DNA from: a bacterium
GTDB taxonomy: Bacteria > Fidelibacterota > Marinisomatia > Marinisomatales > UBA1611
Direction of reading: 5' to 3'
NCBI GenBank assembly: GCA_004321745.1
Contig: SGYO01000014.1
Span: forward strand, 1-47,678
DNA length: 47,678 nt
Positions within the stretch are counted from its first letter, which is position 1. The number at the start of each line of letters is the position of its first letter. The position numbers and the translations under genes were made by a program. Shown piece after piece: positions 16,658 through 24,894 of the stretch. The notes under the pieces are model-generated. The model ran no database searches, was not told the origin of the DNA, and saw only the letters and a list, made by a program, of their open reading frames with translations.

Positions 16658-17161
16658 TTGGCGACGAAAATAAGATTAAAACGAATTGGGCGAAGAAATA
16701 GGCCGTTTTACAGGCTGATTGTTATTGATTCTAGGAAAAAGAGAGATGGTGCAGCTATTGAACAAGTAGGTTGGTACAATCCCATTGCTGATGAGAATTC
16801 TTATGACATAAAAGGTGATAGGGTTTTACATTGGTTAGGAGAAGGAGCCATACCATCTGACGCTGTTAAAAAAATTATGCGTCAAGAAGGTTTATCATTG
16901 CGTTGGCATCTAATGCAACAAGGTGTTGATGAAAAAGAAATTGAAAAAGAAATGAAAAAATGGGAGTTAAACCGCGAAAATGTTTTAGCAGATAGAGAAA
17001 CAAAAAAAACTGAAAAGCTATCGAAGAAGAAGGAAGCTCCTGAAGCAGAGGTTGCATCAGAAGCTCCAGCTGAAGAAAAAGCTGAGGAAGCTCCTGAAGC
17101 AGAGGTTGCATCAGAAGCTCCAGCTGAAGAAAATGATAATAACACTGAAGAAGAAGAATAA
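16658..17161 (+). CDS. rpsP: 30S ribosomal protein S16 with acidic repeat tail
   Basis: S16 is a small-subunit assembly protein. The core (about 1-80) matches the family: IRLKRIGRRNRPFYRLIVID, DSRKKRDGAAIEQVGWYNP, and GDRVLHWLGEGAIPSDAVKK. The start is TTG with a good AAAGGAG site. At 167 residues it is about twice the usual bacterial S16 length. After a charged helix (EKEIEKEMKKWE) the tail is Glu/Ala-rich and contains two copies of an 18-residue unit (EEAPEAEVASEAPAEE). Extended Ala/Glu-rich S16 tails occur in other FCB bacteria; the role is unknown. It is followed 20 bp later by khpA. Confidence 0.95.
   Translation: MATKIRLKRIGRRNRPFYRLIVIDSRKKRDGAAIEQVGWYNPIADENSYDIKGDRVLHWLGEGAIPSDAVKKIMRQEGLSLRWHLMQQGVDEKEIEKEMKKWELNRENVLADRETKKTEKLSKKKEAPEAEVASEAPAEEKAEEAPEAEVASEAPAEENDNNTEEEE
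17031..17133 (+). repeat. 54-bp tandem duplication in the rpsP tail
   Basis: A 49-base segment at 17031-17079 is repeated without visible change at 17085-17133, giving a period of 54 bases (18 codons). It encodes the acidic EAPEAEVASEAPAEE unit twice. The near identity at DNA level suggests recent duplication or conversion, and copy number may vary between strains. Confidence 0.9.
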
Positions 17162-17181
17162 AATAACTAAAGGAGTAAATT

Positions 17182-17415
17182 ATGTTAGAATTTATAGAGA
17201 TTGCCGTCAAATTACTTGTTGATAAACCTGATGAAGTAAAAGTTAATATAGTTGAAACAGAACAGCGTTTAATATATGAGCTTACTGTTGGTGAAGGCGA
17301 TTATGGTAAAGTAATCGGTAAACATGGTCGTAATATTTCAGCTCTTAGGACCATAGTATTTGCTGTTAACGCAAAGCAAGGTGGTAAAAGAGCTCGTTTA
17401 GATGTTATTGATTAA
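17182..17415 (+). CDS. khpA: KH-domain RNA-binding protein KhpA (YlqC family)
   Basis: This is a 77-residue single KH domain. The GxxG loop is in VIGKHGRNISALRTIV (about 42-57), followed by a C-terminal basic strand (GGKRARLDV). KhpA proteins bind RNA and, with KhpB/Jag, affect division and sRNA-dependent regulation in Gram-positives; the role in this phylum is not established. It lies between rpsP and rimM, its usual place in many bacterial genomes. AAAGGAG (17169-17175) ends six bases before the ATG. Confidence 0.93.
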   Translation: MLEFIEIAVKLLVDKPDEVKVNIVETEQRLIYELTVGEGDYGKVIGKHGRNISALRTIVFAVNAKQGGKRARLDVID

Positions 17416-17437
17416 AGCATATTGGAAATAAGCCTAA

Positions 17438-17935
17438 ATGGTACATGCCATAGCAAAAATCACAAATACATCTGGTCTTAAAGGTGAGGTTAAGCTTAGA
17501 CCTTTATCGAGATATAGCATTGATTATATAATGACGAAAGATCTCCACATTGGACTAATTAAAAATAATTTATCATCATTGAAACTTGAGAGCAAAGTCG
17601 GTGACGGTAAAAAAATGAAATTTAAATTCCGAGGTATTGACTCCCATAAAGAAGCTAAAAATATAGTTGGGAAAATTATATATATTGATTCGGAAAAAGA
17701 TGATAATATTAATTTCATTGGAGAAAATGTGATTGGGTTCTCTGTTGAGACTGAATCTGGCAAAAAAGCTGGAATTCTTAAAGATATTATGTGGTTGCCT
17801 GCTAATGATGTTTACATACTTCTTAAAGATGGAAAAGAATTGTTAATTCCTGTTCTTGATGAATTTATTATTTCTTTAAATATGGATAATAAAAAGCTAA
17901 TAATAGCTGATGTTGATGGATTATTGGATATATGA
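17438..17935 (+). CDS. rimM: Ribosome maturation factor RimM
   Basis: RimM assists assembly of the 30S head and binds S19. The 165-residue protein has the N-terminal RimM beta-barrel, with AKITNTSGLKGEVKLRPL (about 5-22), and a C-terminal PRC barrel, with NVIGFSVETESGKKAGILKD (about 94-113) and WLPANDVYILLKDGKELLIP (about 116-135). It ends in the usual hydrophobic [11 protein letters not shown]-type tail. It overlaps trmD by 4 bp (ATGA), the canonical rimM-trmD arrangement. Confidence 0.95.
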   Translation: MVHAIAKITNTSGLKGEVKLRPLSRYSIDYIMTKDLHIGLIKNNLSSLKLESKVGDGKKMKFKFRGIDSHKEAKNIVGKIIYIDSEKDDNINFIGENVIGFSVETESGKKAGILKDIMWLPANDVYILLKDGKELLIPVLDEFIISLNMDNKKLIIADVDGLLDI

Positions 17936-18660
17936 AAATATCAATTATCACTTCCGTACCATCTTTGGTAAATAATTTTGCTGAAAACACTATGCTTCGA
18001 AAGGCTATTAGTGAAAATATTATAGACTTTCATATTATTGATGTACGTGAATTTGCTAATAATAATTACAAGCAAATTGACGATATTCCATATGGAGGTG
18101 GAGATGGAATGGTCCTTATGGCAGAACCTCTTATGAAAGCAATTGACTATTCGTTTGAGCTTCTGTCTTCCGGAATTGAAGACACCAGAGTTGTTTATCC
18201 ATCCCCTCAAGGAAAAAAGTGGGATCAAAATGAAGCCCAAGAATGTGTCTCGGTTAAAAACTTTATTTTTATTTGCGGTAGATACAAGGGGATAGATCAA
18301 CGAGTTGTTGATAAATATGTTACACACGAATATTCTATAGGTGATTACATTATTTCTAATGGGGAATTAAGTAGTATGGTTTTAATTGATAGTATTATTA
18401 GATTGAATCCGGGCACGTTGAACAACATACAATCCGCCAAAACAGATAGCTTTTCAACAGAGTTATTGGATCACCCTCATTACACAAGACCAAGAGTGGT
18501 TGATGGCTTAAGTGTTCCAGAAGTACTAGTTGGTGGGCATCACGATAACATTAGAAGTTGGAGAAAAGATAAGTCATTAATGATCACCCGTGAAAAAAGA
18601 CCTGACTTATGGAAAAAATATAACAAAAAAATTAAAGAGTTGGAGTATAATCATGAATAA
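17932..18660 (+). CDS. trmD: tRNA (guanine-N1)-methyltransferase
   Basis: TrmD methylates G37 of tRNAs reading CNN codons, preventing +1 frameshifts. The 242 residues show the trefoil-knot SPOUT elements: [16 protein letters not shown] (about 47-62), YPSPQGKKW (about 83-91), [12 protein letters not shown] (about 112-123), [12 protein letters not shown] (about 131-142) and the C-terminal [17 protein letters not shown] block. It overlaps rimM by 4 bp and rplS by 8 bp, so the three are translationally coupled. Confidence 0.97.
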   Translation: MKISIITSVPSLVNNFAENTMLRKAISENIIDFHIIDVREFANNNYKQIDDIPYGGGDGMVLMAEPLMKAIDYSFELLSSGIEDTRVVYPSPQGKKWDQNEAQECVSVKNFIFICGRYKGIDQRVVDKYVTHEYSIGDYIISNGELSSMVLIDSIIRLNPGTLNNIQSAKTDSFSTELLDHPHYTRPRVVDGLSVPEVLVGGHHDNIRSWRKDKSLMITREKRPDLWKKYNKKIKELEYNHE

Positions 18661-19000
18661 AGTACAAGACGCTACCAAAGAATATCTTAAAAAAGATATT
18701 CCTGATTTTGATACAGGTGACACACTAATTGTAAGTGTTTTAGTTCGCGAAGGAAATAAAGAAAGAGTTCAAAATTTTGAAGGGGTAGTTATAGGTAGAA
18801 GAGCAGGGAATAGTTTAGATGCTTCATTTACAGTAAGAAAGATCTCAAATGGGGTTGGCGTTGAACGTATTTTCCCACTTCACTCGCCGATGATCTCTAG
18901 TATTACAGTAAAAAGAAAAGGCAAAGTAAGAAGAGCTAAATTAAATTATTTAAGAAATATTTCAGGTAGTAAAGGAACCAGAATAAAAGAAAAACGTTAG
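18653..19000 (+). CDS. rplS: 50S ribosomal protein L19
   Basis: L19 sits at the subunit interface. The ATG at 18653 gives 115 residues, the normal size. A longer in-frame ORF from 18590 would lie inside trmD and has no homology to L19. Conserved blocks are [25 protein letters not shown], split here as [18 protein letters not shown] (about 27-44), then [15 protein letters not shown] (about 68-82), with RRAKLNYLR (about 93-101) near the C-terminus. It is the last gene of the ffh-rpsP-khpA-rimM-trmD-rplS operon and is followed by an intrinsic terminator. Confidence 0.97.
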   Translation: MNKVQDATKEYLKKDIPDFDTGDTLIVSVLVREGNKERVQNFEGVVIGRRAGNSLDASFTVRKISNGVGVERIFPLHSPMISSITVKRKGKVRRAKLNYLRNISGSKGTRIKEKR

Positions 19001-19053
19001 TATTAAATGTGTTAATCTGCATATTAATACTATTGATGAACCGTTAGCGTTAG

Positions 19054-19088
19054 CCCCTGGTTTAGAAAGATCTGACCCAGGGGTTTTT
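19054..19088 (+). terminator. Intrinsic terminator after rplS
   Basis: Stem CCCCTGG (19054-19060) pairs with CCAGGGG (19077-19083) across a 16-nt loop, followed by TTTTT (19084-19088). It closes the ribosomal operon. The selA ATG is only 7 bases after the T-run, so selA is read either by transcripts that pass this site or from a promoter in the preceding 50 bases, where I see no clear one. Confidence 0.85.
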
Positions 19089-19095
19089 ATTATTT

Positions 19096-20466
19096 ATGAA
19101 AAATAATTCCATATTAAGATCTATGCCTTCTGTTTCCTCGATTATAAACAAAGTAAAGAGAGAAGTGCAAATTCATGAAAATTATTTGAATTACCTCATA
19201 AACTCAGAACTTGATGTAATCAGAGAACAAGTTTTGGATAATGGTATAAAAACTAATAAGGAGGAAATTTTAAATAAAATATCAAGTGCTATTATAAAAA
19301 AATCTAAATCTTCATTTGTAAATATAATTAACGGGACAGGGATTGTGTTGCATACTGGCTTTGGTCGTGCACCTTTTTCTGGTTCACATTTAAAAAATGT
19401 TTCTGATAAGTTAGATGGATATTCTAGTCTAGAGTATGACCTAGAAAAAAATATTAGAGGTGATAGACAATCCCATATCGATAAACATATTGCGTCTATT
19501 TGTGGCAGTCAAAATTCTTTAATCGTAAATAATAATGCAGCAGCTCTATTATTGATTATTAATTCGCTAGCCGACAATTCTGAAGTAATTTGCTCTAGAG
19601 GTCAAATTGTTGAGATAGGAGGATCGTTTCGGATTTCTGAAATAATTAAAAAAGGAGGTGGAGTTTTAAAAGAGGTGGGTTCAACAAATAGAACTCACAA
19701 GTCAGATTATGAAAATGCAGTGTCTAAGGATACAAAATTAATTCTATGGGTTCATACTAGTAATTATACGATTAGTGGTTACACTAAAGAAGTGTCATTA
19801 GAGGAAATGGTTTCAATTGGACAAAAGCATAATATTCCTGTTGTTGCTGATTTAGGTAGTGGCTCTATTTTGGAGATGGATAAGTATGGAATTCCTTCAG
19901 AATTGCCCGTTAAAGAAATTGTGAAAAAAAAACCAGATCTAACGCTTTTTTCAGGTGATAAAATGTTGGGTGGACCGCAATCAGGAATTATATTATCATC
20001 GAATGAAATCATTAGTTTAATTAAATCAAATTCCATTTACAGGACAGTAAGATGCGATAAAATAACTATAGCATTATTAGATGATATTATTAGAAGTTTT
20101 GAAAAGAATGGTTTTTTAAAAACAAACTTATCCCTGGAATTATTGACCCGTTCAAGAAAAGATTTAATGATTACCGCCAATTATATAGTTGATAAATTAC
20201 CATCAAAATTGATTGATGAATTAGGAATAGAAATCATTGAATCTATGGTTGAAGCAGGTAGTGGTTCTCTTCCAGAGAAAAATATTAGAAGTATTGCACT
20301 AAAGTTTAAACCTAGTAAATATTCACTAAATCATGTTTCTAATCATTTCAGAGGAAGTCCAAAACCGATAATAGGTTACATTAGAAAAGAATCATACTTT
20401 ATAGACTTAAAAGCTGTTTTACCTCATCAAAAAGATTACATAGTTGGTGCAATAAAAAGTATATAG
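19096..20466 (+). CDS. selA: L-seryl-tRNA(Sec) selenium transferase
   Basis: SelA uses pyridoxal phosphate to convert seryl-tRNA(Sec) to selenocysteinyl-tRNA(Sec) with selenophosphate. The 456 residues are a normal length. Visible signatures are NIINGTGIVLHTGFGRAPF (about 76-94), YSSLEYDLEKNIRGDR (about 109-124), VNNNAAALLLI (about 144-154), EIGGSFRI (about 173-180), VADLGSGS (about 250-257) and the PLP lysine K289 in LFSGDKMLGGPQSG. It starts 7 bases after the rplS terminator and is followed 2 bp later by selB. The tRNA gene selC and selenophosphate synthetase selD were not found in the window. Confidence 0.96.
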   Translation: MKNNSILRSMPSVSSIINKVKREVQIHENYLNYLINSELDVIREQVLDNGIKTNKEEILNKISSAIIKKSKSSFVNIINGTGIVLHTGFGRAPFSGSHLKNVSDKLDGYSSLEYDLEKNIRGDRQSHIDKHIASICGSQNSLIVNNNAAALLLIINSLADNSEVICSRGQIVEIGGSFRISEIIKKGGGVLKEVGSTNRTHKSDYENAVSKDTKLILWVHTSNYTISGYTKEVSLEEMVSIGQKHNIPVVADLGSGSILEMDKYGIPSELPVKEIVKKKPDLTLFSGDKMLGGPQSGIILSSNEIISLIKSNSIYRTVRCDKITIALLDDIIRSFEKNGFLKTNLSLELLTRSRKDLMITANYIVDKLPSKLIDELGIEIIESMVEAGSGSLPEKNIRSIALKFKPSKYSLNHVSNHFRGSPKPIIGYIRKESYFIDLKAVLPHQKDYIVGAIKSI

Positions 20467-20468
20467 GT

Positions 20469-22319
20469 ATGCAGCAAGTCGTTATTGGAACTGCAGGTCA
20501 TATTGATCATGGTAAAACTGCTTTAGTAAAAGCATTAACCGGTATTGATACTGATACCTTATTGCAAGAGAAAAATAGAGGTATTACAATTGATTTGGGG
20601 TTTGCTTATTTAAATGAAAAAATAACAATAGTTGATGTGCCAGGGCATCAAAAATTCATTCGAAATATGGTTGCAGGTGCTTCAACCATTCATTTAGGAT
20701 TATTAGTAGTTGCAGCTGATGACGGAGTAATGCCTCAAACATTAGAGCACTTACATATTTTAGATAGCCTGGCAATAATCAGCGGCATAATTGTAGTTAC
20801 AAAAATAGATACGGTGGATGATGAATGGATTGAAATGGTAATTCAAGATATTGAAAAAATTAAAAAGGGCACTGTTTTATCGTCATCTAAAATCATCAAA
20901 GTTGATAGTTTATCAGGAAAAGGGATAAATAATTTAAAAGAAAATATCTTAAGCTTGGCAAATACAGTTAAACTACCTGTTAGTTCAGAAAATTTTAAAT
21001 TATACGTTGACAGAGTATTTAGTAAACAAGGGTATGGAACTATAGTTACGGGCACAGTTAAAAGTGGAATGATTTCTAATGGTGATGTAGTGGAGTTATT
21101 GCCAGATAAAATTCAAGCAACTATCAGAGGAATACAAACCCATGGTGGAAATACAAATAGTGTATCAATTGGTGATAGGGCCGCTTTAAATTTATCAAAA
21201 ATTGAATTAGGTGTTGTAAGAAGAGGTACCATCTTATCCGAACCAAAAAAAATTACAGTAACTGATACAATTGTTGCCTCAATTAAAATTTCTAAGCATA
21301 CAAATTGGAAAATTAAGAACAACCAAAGAGTTCGAATTCATCTAGGAACTAGGGAAGTTTTAGCTAGATTGAAATTTCTCCATAAAAAGAAAGCGAATTA
21401 TTACAATTGTTTAATTCACTTTGAAAAGAAAGTTGGGGTTACTATAAATGAGTTGTTTTTAATTCGATCATATTCGCCTATGGAAACAATTGCAAATGGA
21501 AAAGTATTGGACTTAGGAAAAAGTTTAGAAAAAAGATTGATTAAAGATTATCCACTGGATTTGAATGAAAGAATCGTTTTTTTGATAAAAAGTTGTTCTA
21601 ATAATCCTAAATCATTGGAACAATGGAGCAAAACTTTTTTTTTGACAGATAGTGTAATGCTAGATTTACTAGGATCTAATGATTCTATAAAAATAGATAA
21701 TGATATAGTTTTTTTAAAAGACGATTTAATGTATTGGAAAAAAACTGTTTTAGAATACGTCAAAGGCTTATTAAACAGTTCTTCATTGCGAGGATATATT
21801 GAAATGAATAAAATTTGTCACAAATTTAACTTCTCTTCAAAATGGGCGCATTACATTGTAAAAAGTTTTGTTGCAGATGGAGTACTAATTTTTAATAATG
21901 GCAAAGTTGAATTAGTGGGCCAGTCAAATAGTTTAAATAAAAAATCAAAGGAAGATATTAAGAGAATTAAAAAAGTAATTTATGATTCTCAACATGAAAT
22001 TGTTTCTGTTAAAGATTTACATAAAAAATCTTCGCTTAATCCAAAAATAATAAATGAATTAGTTTTTTTCATAAGCAAAAGGAAAGAAGTTCATTTAATA
22101 AATAGTGATTTAATAATTAGTTCAAAGTCATTTAATAATTTAATTCATTCATTGAATGATCACTTCGTGAAAAATGAAACTTTATCAGTTTCTGAGTTTA
22201 AAGACATAACAGGCTTAACGCGTAAAAATGCAATTCCCATACTTGAATATCTAGATAAGTGCACTTATACTATAAGAAATGGTGCAGAAAGATTAAAAGG
22301 GGGTTATTCTTTTGAGTAA
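20469..22319 (+). CDS. selB: Selenocysteine-specific elongation factor SelB
   Basis: SelB is an EF-Tu paralogue that delivers Sec-tRNA to UGA codons carrying a SECIS hairpin. The G domain shows GTAGHIDHGKTALVKAL (about 7-23), DVPGHQKFIRNM (about 57-68), VVTKID (about 107-112), and the switch block RGITIDLGFA. EF-Tu-like barrel domains follow. The C-terminal third (after about 370) is the poorly conserved winged-helix region that binds SECIS, including the last motif VSEFKDITGLTRKNAIPILEYLD. At 616 residues it is full length. It overlaps mutS by 8 bp. Its presence predicts at least one selenoprotein gene elsewhere in the genome. Confidence 0.95.
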   Translation: MQQVVIGTAGHIDHGKTALVKALTGIDTDTLLQEKNRGITIDLGFAYLNEKITIVDVPGHQKFIRNMVAGASTIHLGLLVVAADDGVMPQTLEHLHILDSLAIISGIIVVTKIDTVDDEWIEMVIQDIEKIKKGTVLSSSKIIKVDSLSGKGINNLKENILSLANTVKLPVSSENFKLYVDRVFSKQGYGTIVTGTVKSGMISNGDVVELLPDKIQATIRGIQTHGGNTNSVSIGDRAALNLSKIELGVVRRGTILSEPKKITVTDTIVASIKISKHTNWKIKNNQRVRIHLGTREVLARLKFLHKKKANYYNCLIHFEKKVGVTINELFLIRSYSPMETIANGKVLDLGKSLEKRLIKDYPLDLNERIVFLIKSCSNNPKSLEQWSKTFFLTDSVMLDLLGSNDSIKIDNDIVFLKDDLMYWKKTVLEYVKGLLNSSSLRGYIEMNKICHKFNFSSKWAHYIVKSFVADGVLIFNNGKVELVGQSNSLNKKSKEDIKRIKKVIYDSQHEIVSVKDLHKKSSLNPKIINELVFFISKRKEVHLINSDLIISSKSFNNLIHSLNDHFVKNETLSVSEFKDITGLTRKNAIPILEYLDKCTYTIRNGAERLKGGYSFE

Positions 22320-24894
22320 AAGCTCCAAAACACCTTTAATGGTGCAATATGATGAAATTAAATCAAATTATTCTGATTCTATTTTACTCTTTAGGATGGG
22401 AGATTTTTATGAAACATTTGGTCAAGATGCTACAATTGCCTCAGAAATACTCGGCATAGTTCTTACCAAGAGATCAAATGGAAAGGCATCAGATGTTAAC
22501 CTAGCTGGTTTTCCCTATCATTCATTAAATAATTATCTACCAAAACTTATCAAAGCTGGGCATAAAGTAGCAATTTGTGAGCAAATTGAAGATCCAAGGC
22601 AAGTAAAAGGTATCGTCAAAAGGAAGGTCATTGAAGTTGTTACTCCAGGAACTATCACATCTGAAAAAGTATTAGATGCAAAAAAGAACAATTATATAGC
22701 TAGCTTAATACAGGGAAAAGATTCATTTGGGTATTCAGTTATTGATACCTCGACTGGAGAGTTTTATGTGGGTGAATGTCAATCAGATAATTTATATGAG
22801 ACCCTATCAAAATATAATCCTAGTGAAATTCTTTTGCCAAAATCAATTAGTTATAATATTCAAGATTGGTTTATAAAACTCCAGCCTTATGTTACATCAA
22901 TAGAGGATCTTCATTTTAATTATGATAGTGCACATAGGAATTTAGTTGGTCATTTTAAAGTTAATTCTTTGAAAGGTTTTGGGTGCGAGCACCTTTCAAA
23001 TGGAATCATTGCAGCAGGAGGTCTTTATCTATACCTAAAAAATAATTTATCAAAAAATGTCGATCATTTTAAAAAAATCAGTCCCGTCAACGATATTGGT
23101 TTTATGGGTTTGGATGGATATACAATAAGAAATCTAGAAATATTTGACTCTATTTCATCTCATAATGTTAATGGAACGTTAATAAATTGTATCGATACCA
23201 CAATGACCTCTGGGGGAGGGAGATTATTGTATAAGTGGCTAAGAAACCCATTGGCAGATAAGAAAAGAATAGAAAGCAGATTGAGAATTGTTGAAAAATT
23301 TATTACAGATAAAAATATACTTAAAAAATTAAGATTAAGGCTAAAAAAAACCTTAGACATAGAGAGACTAATTTCAAAAATAAGTAGAGGTAGTGGTACA
23401 CCTCGTGAATTAATTGGGTTATATGATACTATTCATATTTATGATAAATGCATTAAAGACTTTAAAGATATTAAAGAATTTGAAAAATTTGTGCTCCCAT
23501 ACAAAAATCTTGATGCTGTAAAGTCTAAAATAATGGAATCCTTAAATGAGGATGCTCCTCAGTTGTTAAAAAAAGGCAATGTCATAAAAACAGGTGTAAG
23601 TGAAAAATTAGATGAATACAGAGAAATTTTAAAAAATGGGAAAAATTGGATAAGCGAATTTCAAAAAAAAGAAAGAGATCGGTTAGATATTTCAAGTCTC
23701 AAAGTAAGCTTTAATAAAGTTTTTGGTTATTATATTGAGGTAACCAAGTCGCACCATGAAAAAGTTCCGGAAGAATATATCCGAAAGCAAACTTTAGTTA
23801 ATTCAGAAAGATATATTACTGAAGATCTAAAGCTATATGAAGAAAAAGTTCTGGATGCGGAAAGTAATATTTATGATTTTGAAAATGAACTTTTTCAAAA
23901 ACTTGTTATTGAAGTAACAGAGGAAATATTTTCAATTCAAAATAATGCGTTAATATTTAATGAGATTGATGTTCTTTCAAGCTTTTCATTTTTAGCTATA
24001 TCAAAAAAATTAAATAGGCCAAAAATTAAGGACAATTCATTTCTTAATATTAAAAATGGTAGACATATTGTAATAGAGGATTTATTGCCAGCAAATCAGA
24101 AGTTCATTCCAAATGATTTGTTTATGGATATCGAAACTAAGCAGATTCATTTAATCACAGGTCCAAATATGGCTGGTAAATCAACTTTTCTGAGGCAGAC
24201 TGGTATTATTGTGCTTTTAGCTCAGATTGGTAGCTTCGTTCCTGCAGAAATAGCAGAAATTGGAATAGTAGACAAGTTATTTACTAGAGTAGGTGCAAGT
24301 GATAATCTTGCTGGCGGAGAATCTACTTTTTTAGTTGAAATGAATGAAGCAGCAAACATTCTTAATAATGCCACAAAAAAGAGTTTAATTCTTTTTGATG
24401 AGGTAGGTAGGGGAACAGCAACATTTGACGGTTTATCAATTGCCTGGGCAATTTTAGAGCACCTTCATGAGAATGAACAGATTAATGCAAGAACATTATT
24501 TGCTACTCATTATCATGAGTTATCAGTACTAGAAGGTAAATTAAGTAGATTATTTAATTACCATGTCGAAGTTAAAGAGTATGATGATAATATTATATTT
24601 CTTAGAAAGATTATTGAAGGTCCTGGAGATAAAAGCTATGGCATACAAGTAGCAAAAATGGCTGGTTTGCCACCTTCAGTAATTGAAAGGGCAAGAGAAA
24701 TATTGTTTCATAAATTTGAAAATAATGATGAAATAATTCAACATCTTGATGAAAAACAAGATGTCAACCTCCAAGAAAAAGAAGACGCTAGTATTCAATT
24801 GAAAGCAGAACTTGAAAAATTACAAACTAATGAAATTACTCCTATCGAAGCGCTTAATATTTTAAATGACATTAAGAAAAAATATAGCATATAG
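22312..24894 (+). CDS. mutS: DNA mismatch repair protein MutS
   Basis: MutS recognises mismatches and starts methyl- or nick-directed repair with MutL. It has 860 residues from a TTG start (AAAAGGGGG upstream), overlapping selB by 8 bp. Domain I contains the mismatch-reading LFRMGDFYETFGQDA (about 25-39, F-x-E motif in FYETFG). The core and clamp follow, and the ATPase has TGPNMAGKSTFLRQTG (about 615-630), LAGGESTFLVEMNEAANIL (about 664-682), DEVGRGTATFDGLSIAWA (about 694-711) and ATHYHEL (about 729-735). The C-terminal helix-turn-helix is present. This is MutS1, the repair type. Confidence 0.97.
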   Translation: MSKSSKTPLMVQYDEIKSNYSDSILLFRMGDFYETFGQDATIASEILGIVLTKRSNGKASDVNLAGFPYHSLNNYLPKLIKAGHKVAICEQIEDPRQVKGIVKRKVIEVVTPGTITSEKVLDAKKNNYIASLIQGKDSFGYSVIDTSTGEFYVGECQSDNLYETLSKYNPSEILLPKSISYNIQDWFIKLQPYVTSIEDLHFNYDSAHRNLVGHFKVNSLKGFGCEHLSNGIIAAGGLYLYLKNNLSKNVDHFKKISPVNDIGFMGLDGYTIRNLEIFDSISSHNVNGTLINCIDTTMTSGGGRLLYKWLRNPLADKKRIESRLRIVEKFITDKNILKKLRLRLKKTLDIERLISKISRGSGTPRELIGLYDTIHIYDKCIKDFKDIKEFEKFVLPYKNLDAVKSKIMESLNEDAPQLLKKGNVIKTGVSEKLDEYREILKNGKNWISEFQKKERDRLDISSLKVSFNKVFGYYIEVTKSHHEKVPEEYIRKQTLVNSERYITEDLKLYEEKVLDAESNIYDFENELFQKLVIEVTEEIFSIQNNALIFNEIDVLSSFSFLAISKKLNRPKIKDNSFLNIKNGRHIVIEDLLPANQKFIPNDLFMDIETKQIHLITGPNMAGKSTFLRQTGIIVLLAQIGSFVPAEIAEIGIVDKLFTRVGASDNLAGGESTFLVEMNEAANILNNATKKSLILFDEVGRGTATFDGLSIAWAILEHLHENEQINARTLFATHYHELSVLEGKLSRLFNYHVEVKEYDDNIIFLRKIIEGPGDKSYGIQVAKMAGLPPSVIERAREILFHKFENNDEIIQHLDEKQDVNLQEKEDASIQLKAELEKLQTNEITPIEALNILNDIKKKYSI

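Noticed and set aside
16875-17210. Leu/Gln-rich open frames opposite the rpsP tail.
   Set aside because: They arise from the reverse complement of the Glu/Ala codon repeats.
18590-18652. Longer rplS frame starting at 18590.
   Set aside because: It lies inside trmD, and L19 homology starts at 18653, where an 8-bp overlap with the trmD stop is seen.
19001-19095. tRNA-Sec (selC) between rplS and selA.
   Set aside because: The only structure is the terminator hairpin; there is no acceptor/T-arm pattern or CCA end.
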